From CBFIDA01 sp965661085 (GTDB lineage: Bacteria > Pseudomonadota > Gammaproteobacteria > Comchoanobacterales > Comchoanobacteraceae), in assembly GCA_965661085.1 (NCBI GenBank), contig CBFIDA010000007.1:10686-74685 (forward strand): a stretch of DNA of 64,000 nucleotides. Reading direction: 5' to 3'. The translations under genes were made by a program, and so were the position numbers. The notes beneath the pieces are model-generated. The model ran no database searches. It was not told the DNA's origin and worked only from the letters and a program-made list of their open reading frames with translations. This document shows, piece after piece, positions 7,236 through 16,110 of this stretch. The stretch's first letter is position 1. Each line of letters opens with the position of its first letter.

Positions 7236-8588
7236 TTATGCTACGGAGAGGACAGATTCTAGCAAATCATTTTGTGGGGCTTCAAGTTGTTTCATTTCAG
7301 CAATCAGACGGCCTACATTTTTATCTTCGAGCTTGCATGCCTCTAAGACTCCAGAGGGCAGCATCTTGTGTTTGTCATCCTGTGCCCCTTCTTTGCTCTC
7401 TTTTTGTTCTGGCGGATTTTTGATCAGTGTGAGGGCATGCTGACACAATGCTTTGAGGGGGTTGTCATTGGCCAATCGATCGTACCATTGGCGCATGACT
7501 GCTTGGGGTGTTGGATTTTTTTGGAGTTCGGACTGGTCATGCAGCCAAAATGCATTTTGCCATGCCCATCGACAGCATTGGGCGATGATGAGGGTGAAGA
7601 CGATCATGAGGACGCATTCCAGGGGGGGATTCATGATGAGATAATTGCAGATAAAAGCCAGAAAAGGCGTGACGTGGCCAATGACATCTGCCCGCTCGAT
7701 GATAAAACAAAAGTCGTTGTGCAGGGCATGCCAGAAGGCGCCGATTTCTAGGCCGGATGACCAGTACGCCAGGATGCCTGCAGCAATGCCAAAAGACGAT
7801 TGCCATATCAGGCGGTTCAGGATGTCTTGCCAGCCAAACCAGTGACAATAAAAACCGATGGCCATCATGGTGACACAAAACAACGAGGCCGTGAAAATGG
7901 GATCAATGGGAATGTGCGGGACAACCGCGATGAAGCCTATCATGGATAAGAGTGCGATGCCCTGAAACAGATGCATGAAGCCAAAATACAAGCCTTGGCC
8001 AACAATTGCGAAAGCCTTGCCACATTTGTGTGTTTTATCCCGTAACATGGCATTGAGCAATGCACCTCTGCATAGGATTTCTTCAGCAAGGCTTTGGATG
8101 GGGGTGATCATGAGCAAGCCCACACAAAAATCGATGCTATAGAATGCGGTCGGGGCGATGGGCAAAATCGATAACACAGCGGGAAGGATCAGCAGTCCGC
8201 CCAACACAGCAAAAATTAAATAATGGGACCAGCGCCAGCGTTTTTGAATGAGGTTGTATGGTTGCTGGCTGATGATGCCCAGTCCGAATAAGCCGATGGT
8301 TGAAAAGAATACGAGGTCAACAATGTGATTTATAAGCTGATGGATTGCAGCTGTCGACATGGCTGGCCACCAAGCGACGGGCATCAGCATGCAACCTGAC
8401 CCCAGGACAGCTGCAAAAAACATGATGGATTGCAAATGGTGGACGTGTGATCGTTGGTCTTCATGTTTGCCAAACCAAGCTGTGGCAGCGAGCGCAATCA
8501 TCATGAGGCCCAATCCTGTGGTCAAATACAGCCCCATCAAGGTGACATAAAAGTGGCACGCGGACAACACACAGACCAGAAGTAGCAA
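7236..8588 (-). CDS. CPBP (CAAX protease/bacteriocin-processing) family membrane protease
   Basis: A roughly 450-residue polytopic protein with about nine hydrophobic helices and a charged cytosolic tail of about 100 residues. The three CPBP/ABI (type II CaaX protease-like) motifs are present: EEILCRG (motif 1, glutamates and arginine), FGFMHL (motif 2, histidine) and FWHALHND (motif 3). Members are glutamic-type intramembrane proteases; substrates here are unknown. The C-terminal tail, rich in charged residues, is longer than usual. The start is uncertain: the frame begins at TTG 8588 but is open about 20 codons further upstream without an ATG. It stands alone on its strand. Confidence 0.75.
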   Translation of the reverse strand: MLLLVCVLSACHFYVTLMGLYLTTGLGLMMIALAATAWFGKHEDQRSHVHHLQSIMFFAAVLGSGCMLMPVAWWPAMSTAAIHQLINHIVDLVFFSTIGLFGLGIISQQPYNLIQKRWRWSHYLIFAVLGGLLILPAVLSILPIAPTAFYSIDFCVGLLMITPIQSLAEEILCRGALLNAMLRDKTHKCGKAFAIVGQGLYFGFMHLFQGIALLSMIGFIAVVPHIPIDPIFTASLFCVTMMAIGFYCHWFGWQDILNRLIWQSSFGIAAGILAYWSSGLEIGAFWHALHNDFCFIIERADVIGHVTPFLAFICNYLIMNPPLECVLMIVFTLIIAQCCRWAWQNAFWLHDQSELQKNPTPQAVMRQWYDRLANDNPLKALCQHALTLIKNPPEQKESKEGAQDDKHKMLPSGVLEACKLEDKNVGRLIAEMKQLEAPQNDLLESVLSVA

Positions 8589-9019
8589 GCAGAGTGCTAT
8601 GGTTGCGAGATGTTGGATGTTTTTAAAGTTGATCTGGATTTGTTTCTTCCATTATTTTGTTTGTAAATTATCACATGTTGGCGCATGAGGCAAGTGTTTG
8701 ATTTGGTATGCAAAAAAACCACTTGTGAAGCACCATGGTGCTTCTTGGTATTTGAAATGCACGCACAGTACATGGCTGTGCCGGCGCCTCTACCGTGGGG
8801 GCATGCGTGGGGCTGGTCTGGTAGGATGTTAAGGCAATATCCAGTCATGGTATGTGTGTTGGATGTGTTTTTGAATGGAGGGGCTGCTTTGAAGCGCTGT
8901 GCATCATGGTGGTTGCATGGCGTGGCGCTTGACAAGCGGGTACGCCAAAGCCAAAATGGGGGCGTTTGAGTGTGTGGTCTATTCAAATGCACGTGCTCAC
9001 ATCGTTTTAAGGAGTGCGT
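8589..9019. other. 430 bases without a supported gene
   Basis: Open frames on both strands (8597-9118 minus, 8685-8969 plus) overlap each other, lack ribosome sites and look random. No promoter-quality motif was recognised. Confidence 0.4.
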
Positions 9020-9217
9020 GTGAATCCAAAATCCAAACATGATGCGGTGGTTGAGATCACCGAAGCCGATTTGCCATTGTGCTGTCCCATGCCACACCAG
9101 CATGTTCAACACAGTCACCCCAGGGTCTATTTGACTTTGGACGCCAATGGTGTCGCGGTGTGTCCTTATTGCTCAACGGTATACCATTTAAAAAAACAGC
9201 ATGATGATGCAGCCTAA
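9020..9217 (+). CDS. Zinc-finger CHCC domain protein (NDUFS6-like)
   Basis: A 65-residue protein whose second half HPRVYLTLDANGVAVCPYCSTVYHL matches the zf-CHCC fold known from mitochondrial complex I subunit NDUFS6 and small bacterial relatives; the CPYC pair and preceding histidines would bind one zinc. GTG 9020 follows AAGGAG by 5 bases and is preferred to the GTG two codons earlier. Its role in free-standing bacterial form is unknown. A tiny ORF follows after 13 bases. Confidence 0.82.
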   Translation: MNPKSKHDAVVEITEADLPLCCPMPHQHVQHSHPRVYLTLDANGVAVCPYCSTVYHLKKQHDDAA

Positions 9218-9230
9218 ATCAGGGTGAACC

Positions 9231-9350
9231 ATGCTGTGCCCCATGTGCGATGTTGACCATGCTGCGTGTATGTCAATGTTGTGTTTGTCATGTGCTGAGG
9301 TGATGCGTGGTTTGGAAAGATGCGCCATGATTTTGGACGATATGGCCTAA
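9231..9350 (+). CDS. Possible 39-residue zinc-knuckle peptide
   Basis: A short frame starting ATG 9231, 13 bases after the zf-CHCC gene, with CPMC (residues 3-6) and CLSC (18-21) spaced like a zinc ribbon and two further cysteines. AGGGTGA precedes the start at a workable distance. Too short for homology judgement by eye; the regular CxxC pair and the position behind another zinc protein are the only support. Confidence 0.35.
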   Translation: MLCPMCDVDHAACMSMLCLSCAEVMRGLERCAMILDDMA

Positions 9351-9470
9351 ATGGGTGGCATGCATGTGCATCAGTGTCTCAATGACAAACGCTTACATCA
9401 TGGGGTTGACGTTTGACATCGTCCTGGCGGCTTGCCAGTATGATGGATGTCGATAGGAGTGTTGCTTAGC

Positions 9471-10787
9471 ATGATTCAGCGCAATGAATTTAAAAGATTG
9501 GTCCGGCCGTTTTTGATTGTGGGGTTGGGGTCTCTGTTCTATGTGTATGAGTTTTTCTTGCGTGTGATGCCCAGCGCTTTGACGCATGTGTTGATGCGTG
9601 ATTTGAACATGCATGCCGGTGCCTTGGGCATGATGTCGGCATGTTTTTTTTATGCTTATGCGCCGCTGCAAATTCCTGCAGGTCTGGTGTGTGATCGATT
9701 TGGCCCCAAACGCGCTTTGACGGCAGCAATTGCCTTATGCAGTTTGGCCACAGTGCTTTTTGCAGCGGCCAACACCGTTTGGTTGGGTGCATTCACACGA
9801 TTTTTGACGGGCATGGCATCCTCATTGGCTTTTGTTGGGCCACTGGCGTTGGCGGCACGTTGGTATCCAGCGAAATATTTTGCATTGATTGCAGGCTTGG
9901 TGCAATTGATGGGCTCCGTTGGCGCCATTTTTGGTGGTGGGCCTGTTGCCGCCTTGGCGCATCAACTTGGTTGGCGTGAAACCATGGTGTGGACCGCATC
10001 GGTTGGCCTGGTTTTGACGGTTTTGTTTTTTTTGATTTTGAAGGATGGGCCAGAGACTGATCCTGATCTTCGGCAAGAAGATCCTGGTGTCACCACAGTG
10101 GGCGAGCAGTGGGTCAAGCTGAAGCAGCTTTGCAAACACAATCAAGTGGTGTGGTTGGGCATGGTGTCTTTTTGTTGCTGGGCCCCTATGTCGGTGTTTG
10201 CTGAATTGTGGGGCGTCAGTTTTGTGCAGACTGCCTATCATGTCTCCGCCACCAAAGCCGCCACCGCCATCAGCTGGGTTTGGGTTGCTGTGGCCATCGG
10301 CAGTCCTCTGGGGGGATGGTGGTCGGATCGCATACAATCACGCCGTATTCCATTGATGACATTTTTTGCCATCGGTTTTTTGACGTCTTCGGTGATTTTA
10401 TTTCACCATTTTCAAGGTTGGGCCGCGTTCGACTTGATGATGTTTTTATTCGGATTGACCGCAGCAGCGCAGCCGGTGACTTTTGGTTTCATTCGAGACA
10501 TCACGCCGGATGACATGACCGCCACAGCAGTCGGTTACAACAACATGTGCGTCATTGCTGGTGCAACGCTGTTACAGCCTTTGGTTGGTTTTATGTTGCA
10601 GCGGCATTGGGCACATGACATGCTTGATCATGCACCGGTCTATCGGCTGGAAAACTTTCAGCATGCTTTGCTGATTTTGCCAATGGTGTCGATTTTGGGC
10701 TTGATCTTGGTATGGTTCAAATTACGTGAAACACATTGTGAGGATGTTGACCTGTTGAAGGATCAGGCCGTGCCGAGTGGGGCTTGA
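9471..10787 (+). CDS. Major facilitator superfamily transporter (first of a pair)
   Basis: A 438-residue MFS carrier with 12 predicted helices split by a cytosolic loop near residue 205. The loop motif after helix 2 is DRFGPKRAL, and the N-terminus (SLFYVYEFFLRVMPSALTHVLMRDL) is typical of a carrier group common in Legionella, Coxiella and relatives, which includes the Pht phagosomal transporters of amino acids and nucleosides; substrate is not predictable. ATG 9471 has GGAG 11 bases upstream; ATG 9447 in the same frame is an alternative. The next gene is a close paralogue with matching segments such as CCWAPMSVFAELWG and FGFIRDI. Confidence 0.83.
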   Translation: MIQRNEFKRLVRPFLIVGLGSLFYVYEFFLRVMPSALTHVLMRDLNMHAGALGMMSACFFYAYAPLQIPAGLVCDRFGPKRALTAAIALCSLATVLFAAANTVWLGAFTRFLTGMASSLAFVGPLALAARWYPAKYFALIAGLVQLMGSVGAIFGGGPVAALAHQLGWRETMVWTASVGLVLTVLFFLILKDGPETDPDLRQEDPGVTTVGEQWVKLKQLCKHNQVVWLGMVSFCCWAPMSVFAELWGVSFVQTAYHVSATKAATAISWVWVAVAIGSPLGGWWSDRIQSRRIPLMTFFAIGFLTSSVILFHHFQGWAAFDLMMFLFGLTAAAQPVTFGFIRDITPDDMTATAVGYNNMCVIAGATLLQPLVGFMLQRHWAHDMLDHAPVYRLENFQHALLILPMVSILGLILVWFKLRETHCEDVDLLKDQAVPSGA

Positions 10788-10855
10788 TGCCCGGTAGCAG
10801 TGCTGCGATGCATGCCATGTTGTGTGGGCACCATGCTCTACTCCTGCAATGTGAT

Positions 10856-10884
10856 TTGAAAAGGTTGGTTTTATCGACTACAAT
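10856..10884 (+). promoter_or_regulatory. Promoter of the second MFS gene
   Basis: TTGAAA (10856-10861), a 17-bp spacer and TACAAT (10879-10884). Transcription would start about 20 bases before the GTG start at 10910, and may continue into nadK and recN. Confidence 0.6.
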
Positions 10885-10909
10885 GATAGTCCTTTGAGAT
10901 AGGGCAATT

Positions 10910-12166
10910 GTGACCGTTTCTTCCTCATCTGATATCAGAAAATACACAGTACTTTTATTGGGTTCGTCGTTTTATTTGTATGAATTTTTCATTCGTGTTT
11001 CACCCAGCGCCATGACCCAAAATCTGATGGCGCATTTTGCAGTTTCTGCGGGTCAAATGAGTATCATGAGTGCCGCCTTCTTTTGTGCGTATATGCCCAT
11101 GCAGGTGGTGGCAGGATTGTTGGGCGATCGTTTTGGGCCACGTAAACTGTTGACAGCTGCGGCGGCTTTGTGTGGCATCATGACCGTTTTGTTTGTGTTG
11201 TCGCCACATCTTTGGGTGGCCGGCGTGGCACGTTTTTGCATGGGGCTGACGGCATCATGTGCCTACATTGCGCCCATGATTTTGGCGAGCCATTGGTTTG
11301 ACAAACATTTTTTCCCGATGATTGGTGGCAGCATTCAACTTTTGGGCAGTTTTGGGGGTTATTTGGCGGGTGCGCCGTTGGTCACAGCCATGGCATCGCA
11401 CTCATGGACACACATTTTGGTGGGTGTTGGGGCCCTGGGTTTGGTGTTGTCGGGATTGATTTATACCTTTGTTCAAGATCAGCCCAATGGAGGCGACGTC
11501 ACTCAAAAGCCATCATCGTTGGGGGTGTCTCAAGAATGGCAACGTCTCAAGAAAGTCTGTCGGGTACCTGCCACATGGACCATTGCCTTCACAGGCTTTG
11601 CTTTTTGGGCGCCAATGTCGGTGTTTGCTGAGCTGTGGGGGCCATCTTTTCTGGCGCGTAGTGAGTGCATCAGCCTGTTGCAAGCCAGTCAACAAATGAA
11701 ATGGCTTTGGTTGGGGGTGGCTTTGGGTGGGCCGCTGTTGGGATGGATCAGTCATCGTCTGCAATCTTGTCGCATTCCCATGCTGTATGCTTTTTTGGCA
11801 TGTTTGTTGACCACTGTTTGGCTGGTGTATGGCACACACCATCAGCTCATATGGGTCGACTTGTCTTTGTTTGTGTTTGGCTTTTCGTGCGCTGGTCAGT
11901 GTTTGACCTTTGGTTTGGTGCGTCAATTGCATGCCAATACGGCTTTGGGCACGGCCATTGGTCTGAACAATATGGCGGTCATCTTGGGAGGCATCACTTT
12001 TCAACCGTTGGCAGGATGGATTTTGGATTGGTATCAAGGTGATGTTTGCCAACATTCGGTGCATGCCTTTTCTTTGTTGGCTTATCAGCATGCATTCATC
12101 ATGATGCCTGTCATGAGTTTGCTGGGCTTCTTGGTGACGGCTTTTTGCATTGCTGAGGCCGATTGA
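10910..12166 (+). CDS. Major facilitator superfamily transporter (second of a pair)
   Basis: A 418-residue paralogue of the preceding carrier: SSFYLYEFFIRVSPSAMTQNLM, DRFGPRKLL, FAFWAPMSVFAELWGPSF and TAIGLNNMAVI align with the first copy, pointing to an old duplication. Twelve helices are predicted. The start GTG 10910 has AGGG upstream. nadK begins 20 bases after the stop, and its longer open frame overlaps this gene, so co-transcription is likely. Substrate unknown; amino acid, nucleoside or organic anion uptake are possible from the group. Confidence 0.83.
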   Translation: MTVSSSSDIRKYTVLLLGSSFYLYEFFIRVSPSAMTQNLMAHFAVSAGQMSIMSAAFFCAYMPMQVVAGLLGDRFGPRKLLTAAAALCGIMTVLFVLSPHLWVAGVARFCMGLTASCAYIAPMILASHWFDKHFFPMIGGSIQLLGSFGGYLAGAPLVTAMASHSWTHILVGVGALGLVLSGLIYTFVQDQPNGGDVTQKPSSLGVSQEWQRLKKVCRVPATWTIAFTGFAFWAPMSVFAELWGPSFLARSECISLLQASQQMKWLWLGVALGGPLLGWISHRLQSCRIPMLYAFLACLLTTVWLVYGTHHQLIWVDLSLFVFGFSCAGQCLTFGLVRQLHANTALGTAIGLNNMAVILGGITFQPLAGWILDWYQGDVCQHSVHAFSLLAYQHAFIMMPVMSLLGFLVTAFCIAEAD

Positions 12167-12185
12167 ATTTGAATGGGAGCAGCGT

Positions 12186-13055
12186 GTGGCACAATTTTCT
12201 ACTGTAGCATTGTGCATGGCCTATCATACCGATGAGATTTCAGACAGCTATCAACGTGTCGCAGCGCACTTGTTGCGTTTGGGGGTGCGTGTTTTGGTGG
12301 ATCAGCAGATCATGCCCATCTCCGGTACCGAAGCTTTGCCGCGTGCAATGTGTTTGGCCGAAGCCGAGTGTTTGGTCATGGTGGGTGGTGACGGCAGCAT
12401 GTTGTCGGTGGCTTCAGAGGCTGCGCAGCATGATGTGCCACTTGTTGGCATCAATCGTGGCCATTTGGGGTTTTTGTCGGATGTCCACCCCAATGATTTG
12501 GAGGCCTTGACTGCCATTGTGTCGGGCCAGTATCAAACCGAACAACGGTCCATGTTGTCGGTGTCCATCAACGATGCGACAGAGACACATTTGGCATTGA
12601 ATGAAGTGGTGTTGTCACGCACGGAGCGGGTGCGTTTGGTGGGCTTTGAGATTTTTGTGGACCAGCGTTTTATGTGTCATCATCGGGCTGATGGTTTGAT
12701 TGTTTCAACGCCAACAGGCAGTACGGCGTATGCATTGTCTGCAGGTGGGCCCATTTTGCAGCCAGGTTTGAATGCCGTGGTGTTGGTGCCGTTGCACCCA
12801 CATCGGCTCAATTCTCGTCCCATTGTTGTCGACAATACGCAGGTTTTAGACATTCACATCCTGGCAAAAGCACAAACCAATACACGGCTCAGTTGCGATG
12901 GTCATGTGTTGTCTCACGATGGTCCATTGTGCAAAGCCACCATTTGTCAGGCCAAAGATACATTGACATTGTTGCACCCGCCCCATTACGATTACTTTGA
13001 GACATTGAAAACAAAGTTGCATTGGGAGCGAAAAGACCATGTTGACACACATTAA
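12186..13055 (+). CDS. nadK: NAD kinase
   Basis: NadK phosphorylates NAD to NADP with ATP. The 289-residue product has VMVGGDGSML (GGDG motif), GINRGHLGFL, ALNEVVLSR, STPTGSTAYALSAGGPI and PHRLNSRPIVV, all diagnostic. Length equals the E. coli enzyme. GTG 12186 has GGGAG 6 bases upstream; an earlier TTG at 12150 would overlap the MFS gene. It overlaps recN by 17 bases; nadK-recN adjacency is common in Proteobacteria. With nadM and nadV at the other end of the window it completes the path from nicotinamide to NADP. Confidence 0.95.
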   Translation: MAQFSTVALCMAYHTDEISDSYQRVAAHLLRLGVRVLVDQQIMPISGTEALPRAMCLAEAECLVMVGGDGSMLSVASEAAQHDVPLVGINRGHLGFLSDVHPNDLEALTAIVSGQYQTEQRSMLSVSINDATETHLALNEVVLSRTERVRLVGFEIFVDQRFMCHHRADGLIVSTPTGSTAYALSAGGPILQPGLNAVVLVPLHPHRLNSRPIVVDNTQVLDIHILAKAQTNTRLSCDGHVLSHDGPLCKATICQAKDTLTLLHPPHYDYFETLKTKLHWERKDHVDTH

Positions 13056-14733
13056 AATCGATGCGTTTGCCATTGTCAGTCATTTGGCCGTTGATTTTCA
13101 GAAGGGCCTCACAGTCATCTCGGGCCAAACTGGTTCAGGCAAGTCGATTGTATTTGAAGCCATCAAATTTGGTTTGGGTGCCCGTGTGGCGAAAAGAGAG
13201 CATGTGATTTTGCCCAATGCTGAGGGTTGCCAAGTGGTGTTGCATTTTGATGTGGCAGGCAACGCGCAGGCTCAAGCATGGCTCAAGGCCCATGATCTCC
13301 CCAGTGGTGATGCGCCGATCGTCATCGTGCGACAGGTGAGCTTCAAAAAGCCAGCAGTGCAAACCGTGTCCGGACACTCTGTCACGCTGTCGATGTTGCA
13401 AGACTTGGGCAAACACTTGGTACACATTCACGGTCAGAACACGCACTTGGCCGCGGCCAGTAAGGATTTTCAGCGTCGCTTTTTGGATCAAACGGGTGGG
13501 CTTCAGGATGATGTGTTGGCATTGAACACACGTTTTGACGCGTGGCATGCCACACAACAACGCATGCGTCAACATCAGTCTGCATTGCTGAGTGAGGGTG
13601 ATTTGGGTTTGTTGCGTCACTACTTGACTGAACTGGAGGATTTGTCGCCCAGCGAATCAGATTGGCAGGACATCAATCAGCAGCTCAACCAGGCTCAGCA
13701 CGGTGCTCAGATCACTCAGTTGTGTCAACAGATGTCTGAATCTTTGGGGCACCCATCCACTGGCGTGGTCATACAATTGGAACATGTGCTGCAAAAACTG
13801 ACAAAAATGCCCGAGGGCATGCCAGGTCGCGCAGATGTGGAAACCTGTTTGCATGAAGCTTTGATATTGTCTCAGGAAGCGGCCCATCAAGTGGCTGGCT
13901 TTCAGCGTGCTGAGTGTTTGTCCTCAGATCAAAAACGTATGTTGGAGTCACGTTTGAGCACCTATTTTGAGTTGGCACGCAAGCATCAGGTCAAGCCTGA
14001 TGCACTCCATGTTGTGCATGCCGACATGCAGGCACAATGTGATGCGCACGATGTAGCCAGTGATCAGCTGCAACAATTGACCAAGACACTGCAAGCACTT
14101 GAAGCGGCATGGTGCCGAGATGCGGCCACTTTGACCGCACAGCGCACCCAAGCCGCCGAGAAGCTTGCACCAAAAATCGAGCAGGCCATGCAACATTTGG
14201 GGATGATGCATGCACGGGTACACATTTTAATCATGCCAGCCAAGTCGGTGCCGCAGCGTGATGGCGGCGACAGCATTGATTTTTTGGTGACCACCAATCC
14301 AGATCATCCACTCAAGTCACTGGAGCAGGCTGCATCGGGTGGCGAGTTGTCTCGCATCAGCTTGATCATGCGTCAGATGATGACCGCAGACGATGCGGCT
14401 GTGACGTTGGCATTTGATGAAGCAGAAGCAGGGGTCAGTGGCGGTATTGCAACCAAGGTGGGCTGTTTGCTACGGACACTTTCAGCATCAGGTCAGGTCC
14501 TGTGCATCACCCACCTGCCGCAGGTGGCGGCACTGGGTGATTGTCACTTTGGCGTCGACAAACACGTGTTTGATGGCAAGACCATCACGCGTTTCCAGGC
14601 CCTGGATCGTGCTGGCAGAATCGATGAGTTGGCACGCATGATTGGTCATGAAACCATCACAGAAACGGCACGGCGCCAAGCTTGTGAGCTTTTGGATGGC
14701 GAAAGGGTGTTGCCACAGACTGAAGCCCATTGA
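13039..14733 (+). CDS. recN: DNA repair protein RecN
   Basis: RecN is an SMC-like ATPase acting at double-strand breaks. The 564 residues show the Walker A motif GQTGSGKS near residue 29, a long coiled-coil middle (about 150-360), the ABC signature ASGGELSRISLIM, a Walker B region LAFDEAEAGVSG and CITHLPQVAALGD. The Walker B segment reads FDEAEAGVSG where most family members have FDEIDTGVSG, a mild variation that keeps the catalytic acidic pair. recN is usually SOS-induced; no GTTC-type operator like that of lexA was seen just upstream, though its start lies inside nadK. Confidence 0.94.
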   Translation: MLTHIKIDAFAIVSHLAVDFQKGLTVISGQTGSGKSIVFEAIKFGLGARVAKREHVILPNAEGCQVVLHFDVAGNAQAQAWLKAHDLPSGDAPIVIVRQVSFKKPAVQTVSGHSVTLSMLQDLGKHLVHIHGQNTHLAAASKDFQRRFLDQTGGLQDDVLALNTRFDAWHATQQRMRQHQSALLSEGDLGLLRHYLTELEDLSPSESDWQDINQQLNQAQHGAQITQLCQQMSESLGHPSTGVVIQLEHVLQKLTKMPEGMPGRADVETCLHEALILSQEAAHQVAGFQRAECLSSDQKRMLESRLSTYFELARKHQVKPDALHVVHADMQAQCDAHDVASDQLQQLTKTLQALEAAWCRDAATLTAQRTQAAEKLAPKIEQAMQHLGMMHARVHILIMPAKSVPQRDGGDSIDFLVTTNPDHPLKSLEQAASGGELSRISLIMRQMMTADDAAVTLAFDEAEAGVSGGIATKVGCLLRTLSASGQVLCITHLPQVAALGDCHFGVDKHVFDGKTITRFQALDRAGRIDELARMIGHETITETARRQACELLDGERVLPQTEAH

Positions 14734-14985
14734 TGCAAGCTGTATGACCTCATGTTCAGCCACTTGTATATGACCAAGTCCAGTCAGATGTTGTGTTTGT
14801 ATGATGTTTTATGTTCAGATTAGAAAATGCATGGTGTGGTGTCTGTGACCGTCCATGTTGTCCTATGAATGATGTGTTGTTTTGGGTGTTGTCGGCGCGA
14901 TGTATACCATCGGAAAACCGTTTTACGCTTTGTGCGGTGTGTTGAGATCTTGGTGATGTGTTGCATGCCCATACGCGTCAACAAC
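14734..14985. other. Intergenic sequence after recN
   Basis: No gene or terminator recognised. Together with the decayed ankyrin locus and 15293-15415 it makes a 680-base stretch without an intact gene. Confidence 0.4.
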
Positions 14986-15292
14986 ATGGTCCAGCCATCT
15001 GGCATATTGCTGCAACTGGGCATTTTTATTGTATTGAGTGTTTTTTTAAGCGTGTATCTTTACAATCCTACAGAACGTATCTTTGATACAATCCATCCAA
15101 AGCATTTATCAAAAGATTCAGTCCAAAGAAGCGTATTTAAGGCAAGTCATTGAACATCATGATATCGACATGATGCAATTTTTATACAAACACGGTCAAT
15201 TTTTAGACATCGAATGCTAAAGAGCATTCGATATGGCCTTTGCGGATGATGTGTTGAGACCCAAAATATTCAAAATGATGGCGCGTCGGTAG
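14986..15292 (+). pseudogene. Decayed ankyrin-like gene with N-terminal membrane helix
   Basis: ATG 14986 opens a frame with a hydrophobic segment (LLQLGIFIVLSVFLSVYLY). A shift to the next frame near 15050-15110 gives SKEAYLRQVIEHHDIDMMQFLYKHGQ, which looks like an ankyrin helix pair, then an in-frame TAA (15218-15220), then RAFDMAFADDVLRPKIFKMMARR and TAG 15290-15292, which looks like the second half of an ankyrin repeat. One frameshift and one nonsense codon would need repair, so the locus appears dead. The ankyrin call rests on pattern only. Confidence 0.42.
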
Positions 15293-15415
15293 GAACACGG
15301 TATACGCGCATACCCGATTCTACTTTACAAGAGACAGATGCCTGTCTGGTTGTGGGTACGATCATACAGTGTGCAGTACCTCCGATTGGTACAACCTTTA
15401 ATTGGGTCACCATGC

Positions 15416-15841
15416 TCAATCGTCAGATTCAGGCTGGCAGCCATCTTGGCAATAACCATAGAGCACATAGGTATGACGTATTGGCTGGAAGCCAATTTTT
15501 TTTGCGATTTCTTTGTGACGTTGTTCGACGTCTTGATCTCTAAATTCGAACACTTTTCCACAAGTCAAACATACGGCATGATCGTGGTGTTCATCGTGAT
15601 TGGCCTCATACACCGATAGACCATCGGCAAAAGAATGTCGGATGATCAAACGCACCGATTCAAGTTGTATTAGGGTACGATAGATCGTGGCAATACCAAA
15701 GTCGTTATTTTCAGAAAGCTTTTTATGAATTTCTTCTGCTGAGAAGTGACCGGGAATGTTGGATTGAAGAAACTCAAGCACGGTTTTACGAGCATCGGTG
15801 ACTTTGATGCCATGTTTTTTGAGATCTTCGGTCGCGCTCAT
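15416..15841 (-). CDS. fur: Ferric uptake regulator Fur
   Basis: A 141-residue Fur-family repressor. The winged helix (TDARKTVLEFLQSNIPGHFSAEEIHKKL...GIATIYRTL) is followed by the metal-binding part: EANHDEHHDHAVCLTCGKVFEF with a CxxC pair and YGYCQDGCQ at the end. The IATIYRTL helix and HHDHAVCLTCG segment fit Fur better than Zur or PerR. With Fe(II) it would repress iron genes; a clear Fur box lies upstream of feoA in this window. The start has no strong ribosome site. Confidence 0.92.
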   Translation of the reverse strand: MSATEDLKKHGIKVTDARKTVLEFLQSNIPGHFSAEEIHKKLSENNDFGIATIYRTLIQLESVRLIIRHSFADGLSVYEANHDEHHDHAVCLTCGKVFEFRDQDVEQRHKEIAKKIGFQPIRHTYVLYGYCQDGCQPESDD

Positions 15842-15867
15842 GGTGATGTGCCAAATAAAACCTCAAG

Positions 15868-15897
15868 ATCTTAACATACAAAGGCTCTATCCGACAA
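15868..15897 (-). promoter_or_regulatory. Possible promoter of fur
   Basis: Minus strand TTGTCG (15892-15897), an 18-bp spacer and TAAGAT (15868-15873), 27 bases before the fur start. No Fur box was seen here, so autoregulation is not supported. Confidence 0.4.
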
Positions 15898-16110
15898 TAC
15901 ATGTCTGGTCTATGATCAGGGCCACCTCATCAAAAAGGAGCACCGGCGAGAATGGGTTGATCGATTGTTTCAAAGAAGGACCTGATCACAGCGTAGGCAG
16001 ATATAAACTGCATGCTTGCTTGAAATCGTTGATGGCATGCAGCATCTCAACCAAGTGTCGTGGCTGTCACAGTTGAGTGATGATGGCCGGCCATGCGGTG
16101 TATTTTGAAT

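Noticed and set aside
8597..9118. 173-residue minus-strand open frame
   Set aside because: Overlaps the well-supported zinc-finger gene on the other strand and has no protein-like pattern.
13135..13620. 161-residue frame antisense to recN
   Set aside because: Shadow of a strongly conserved gene; no independent support.
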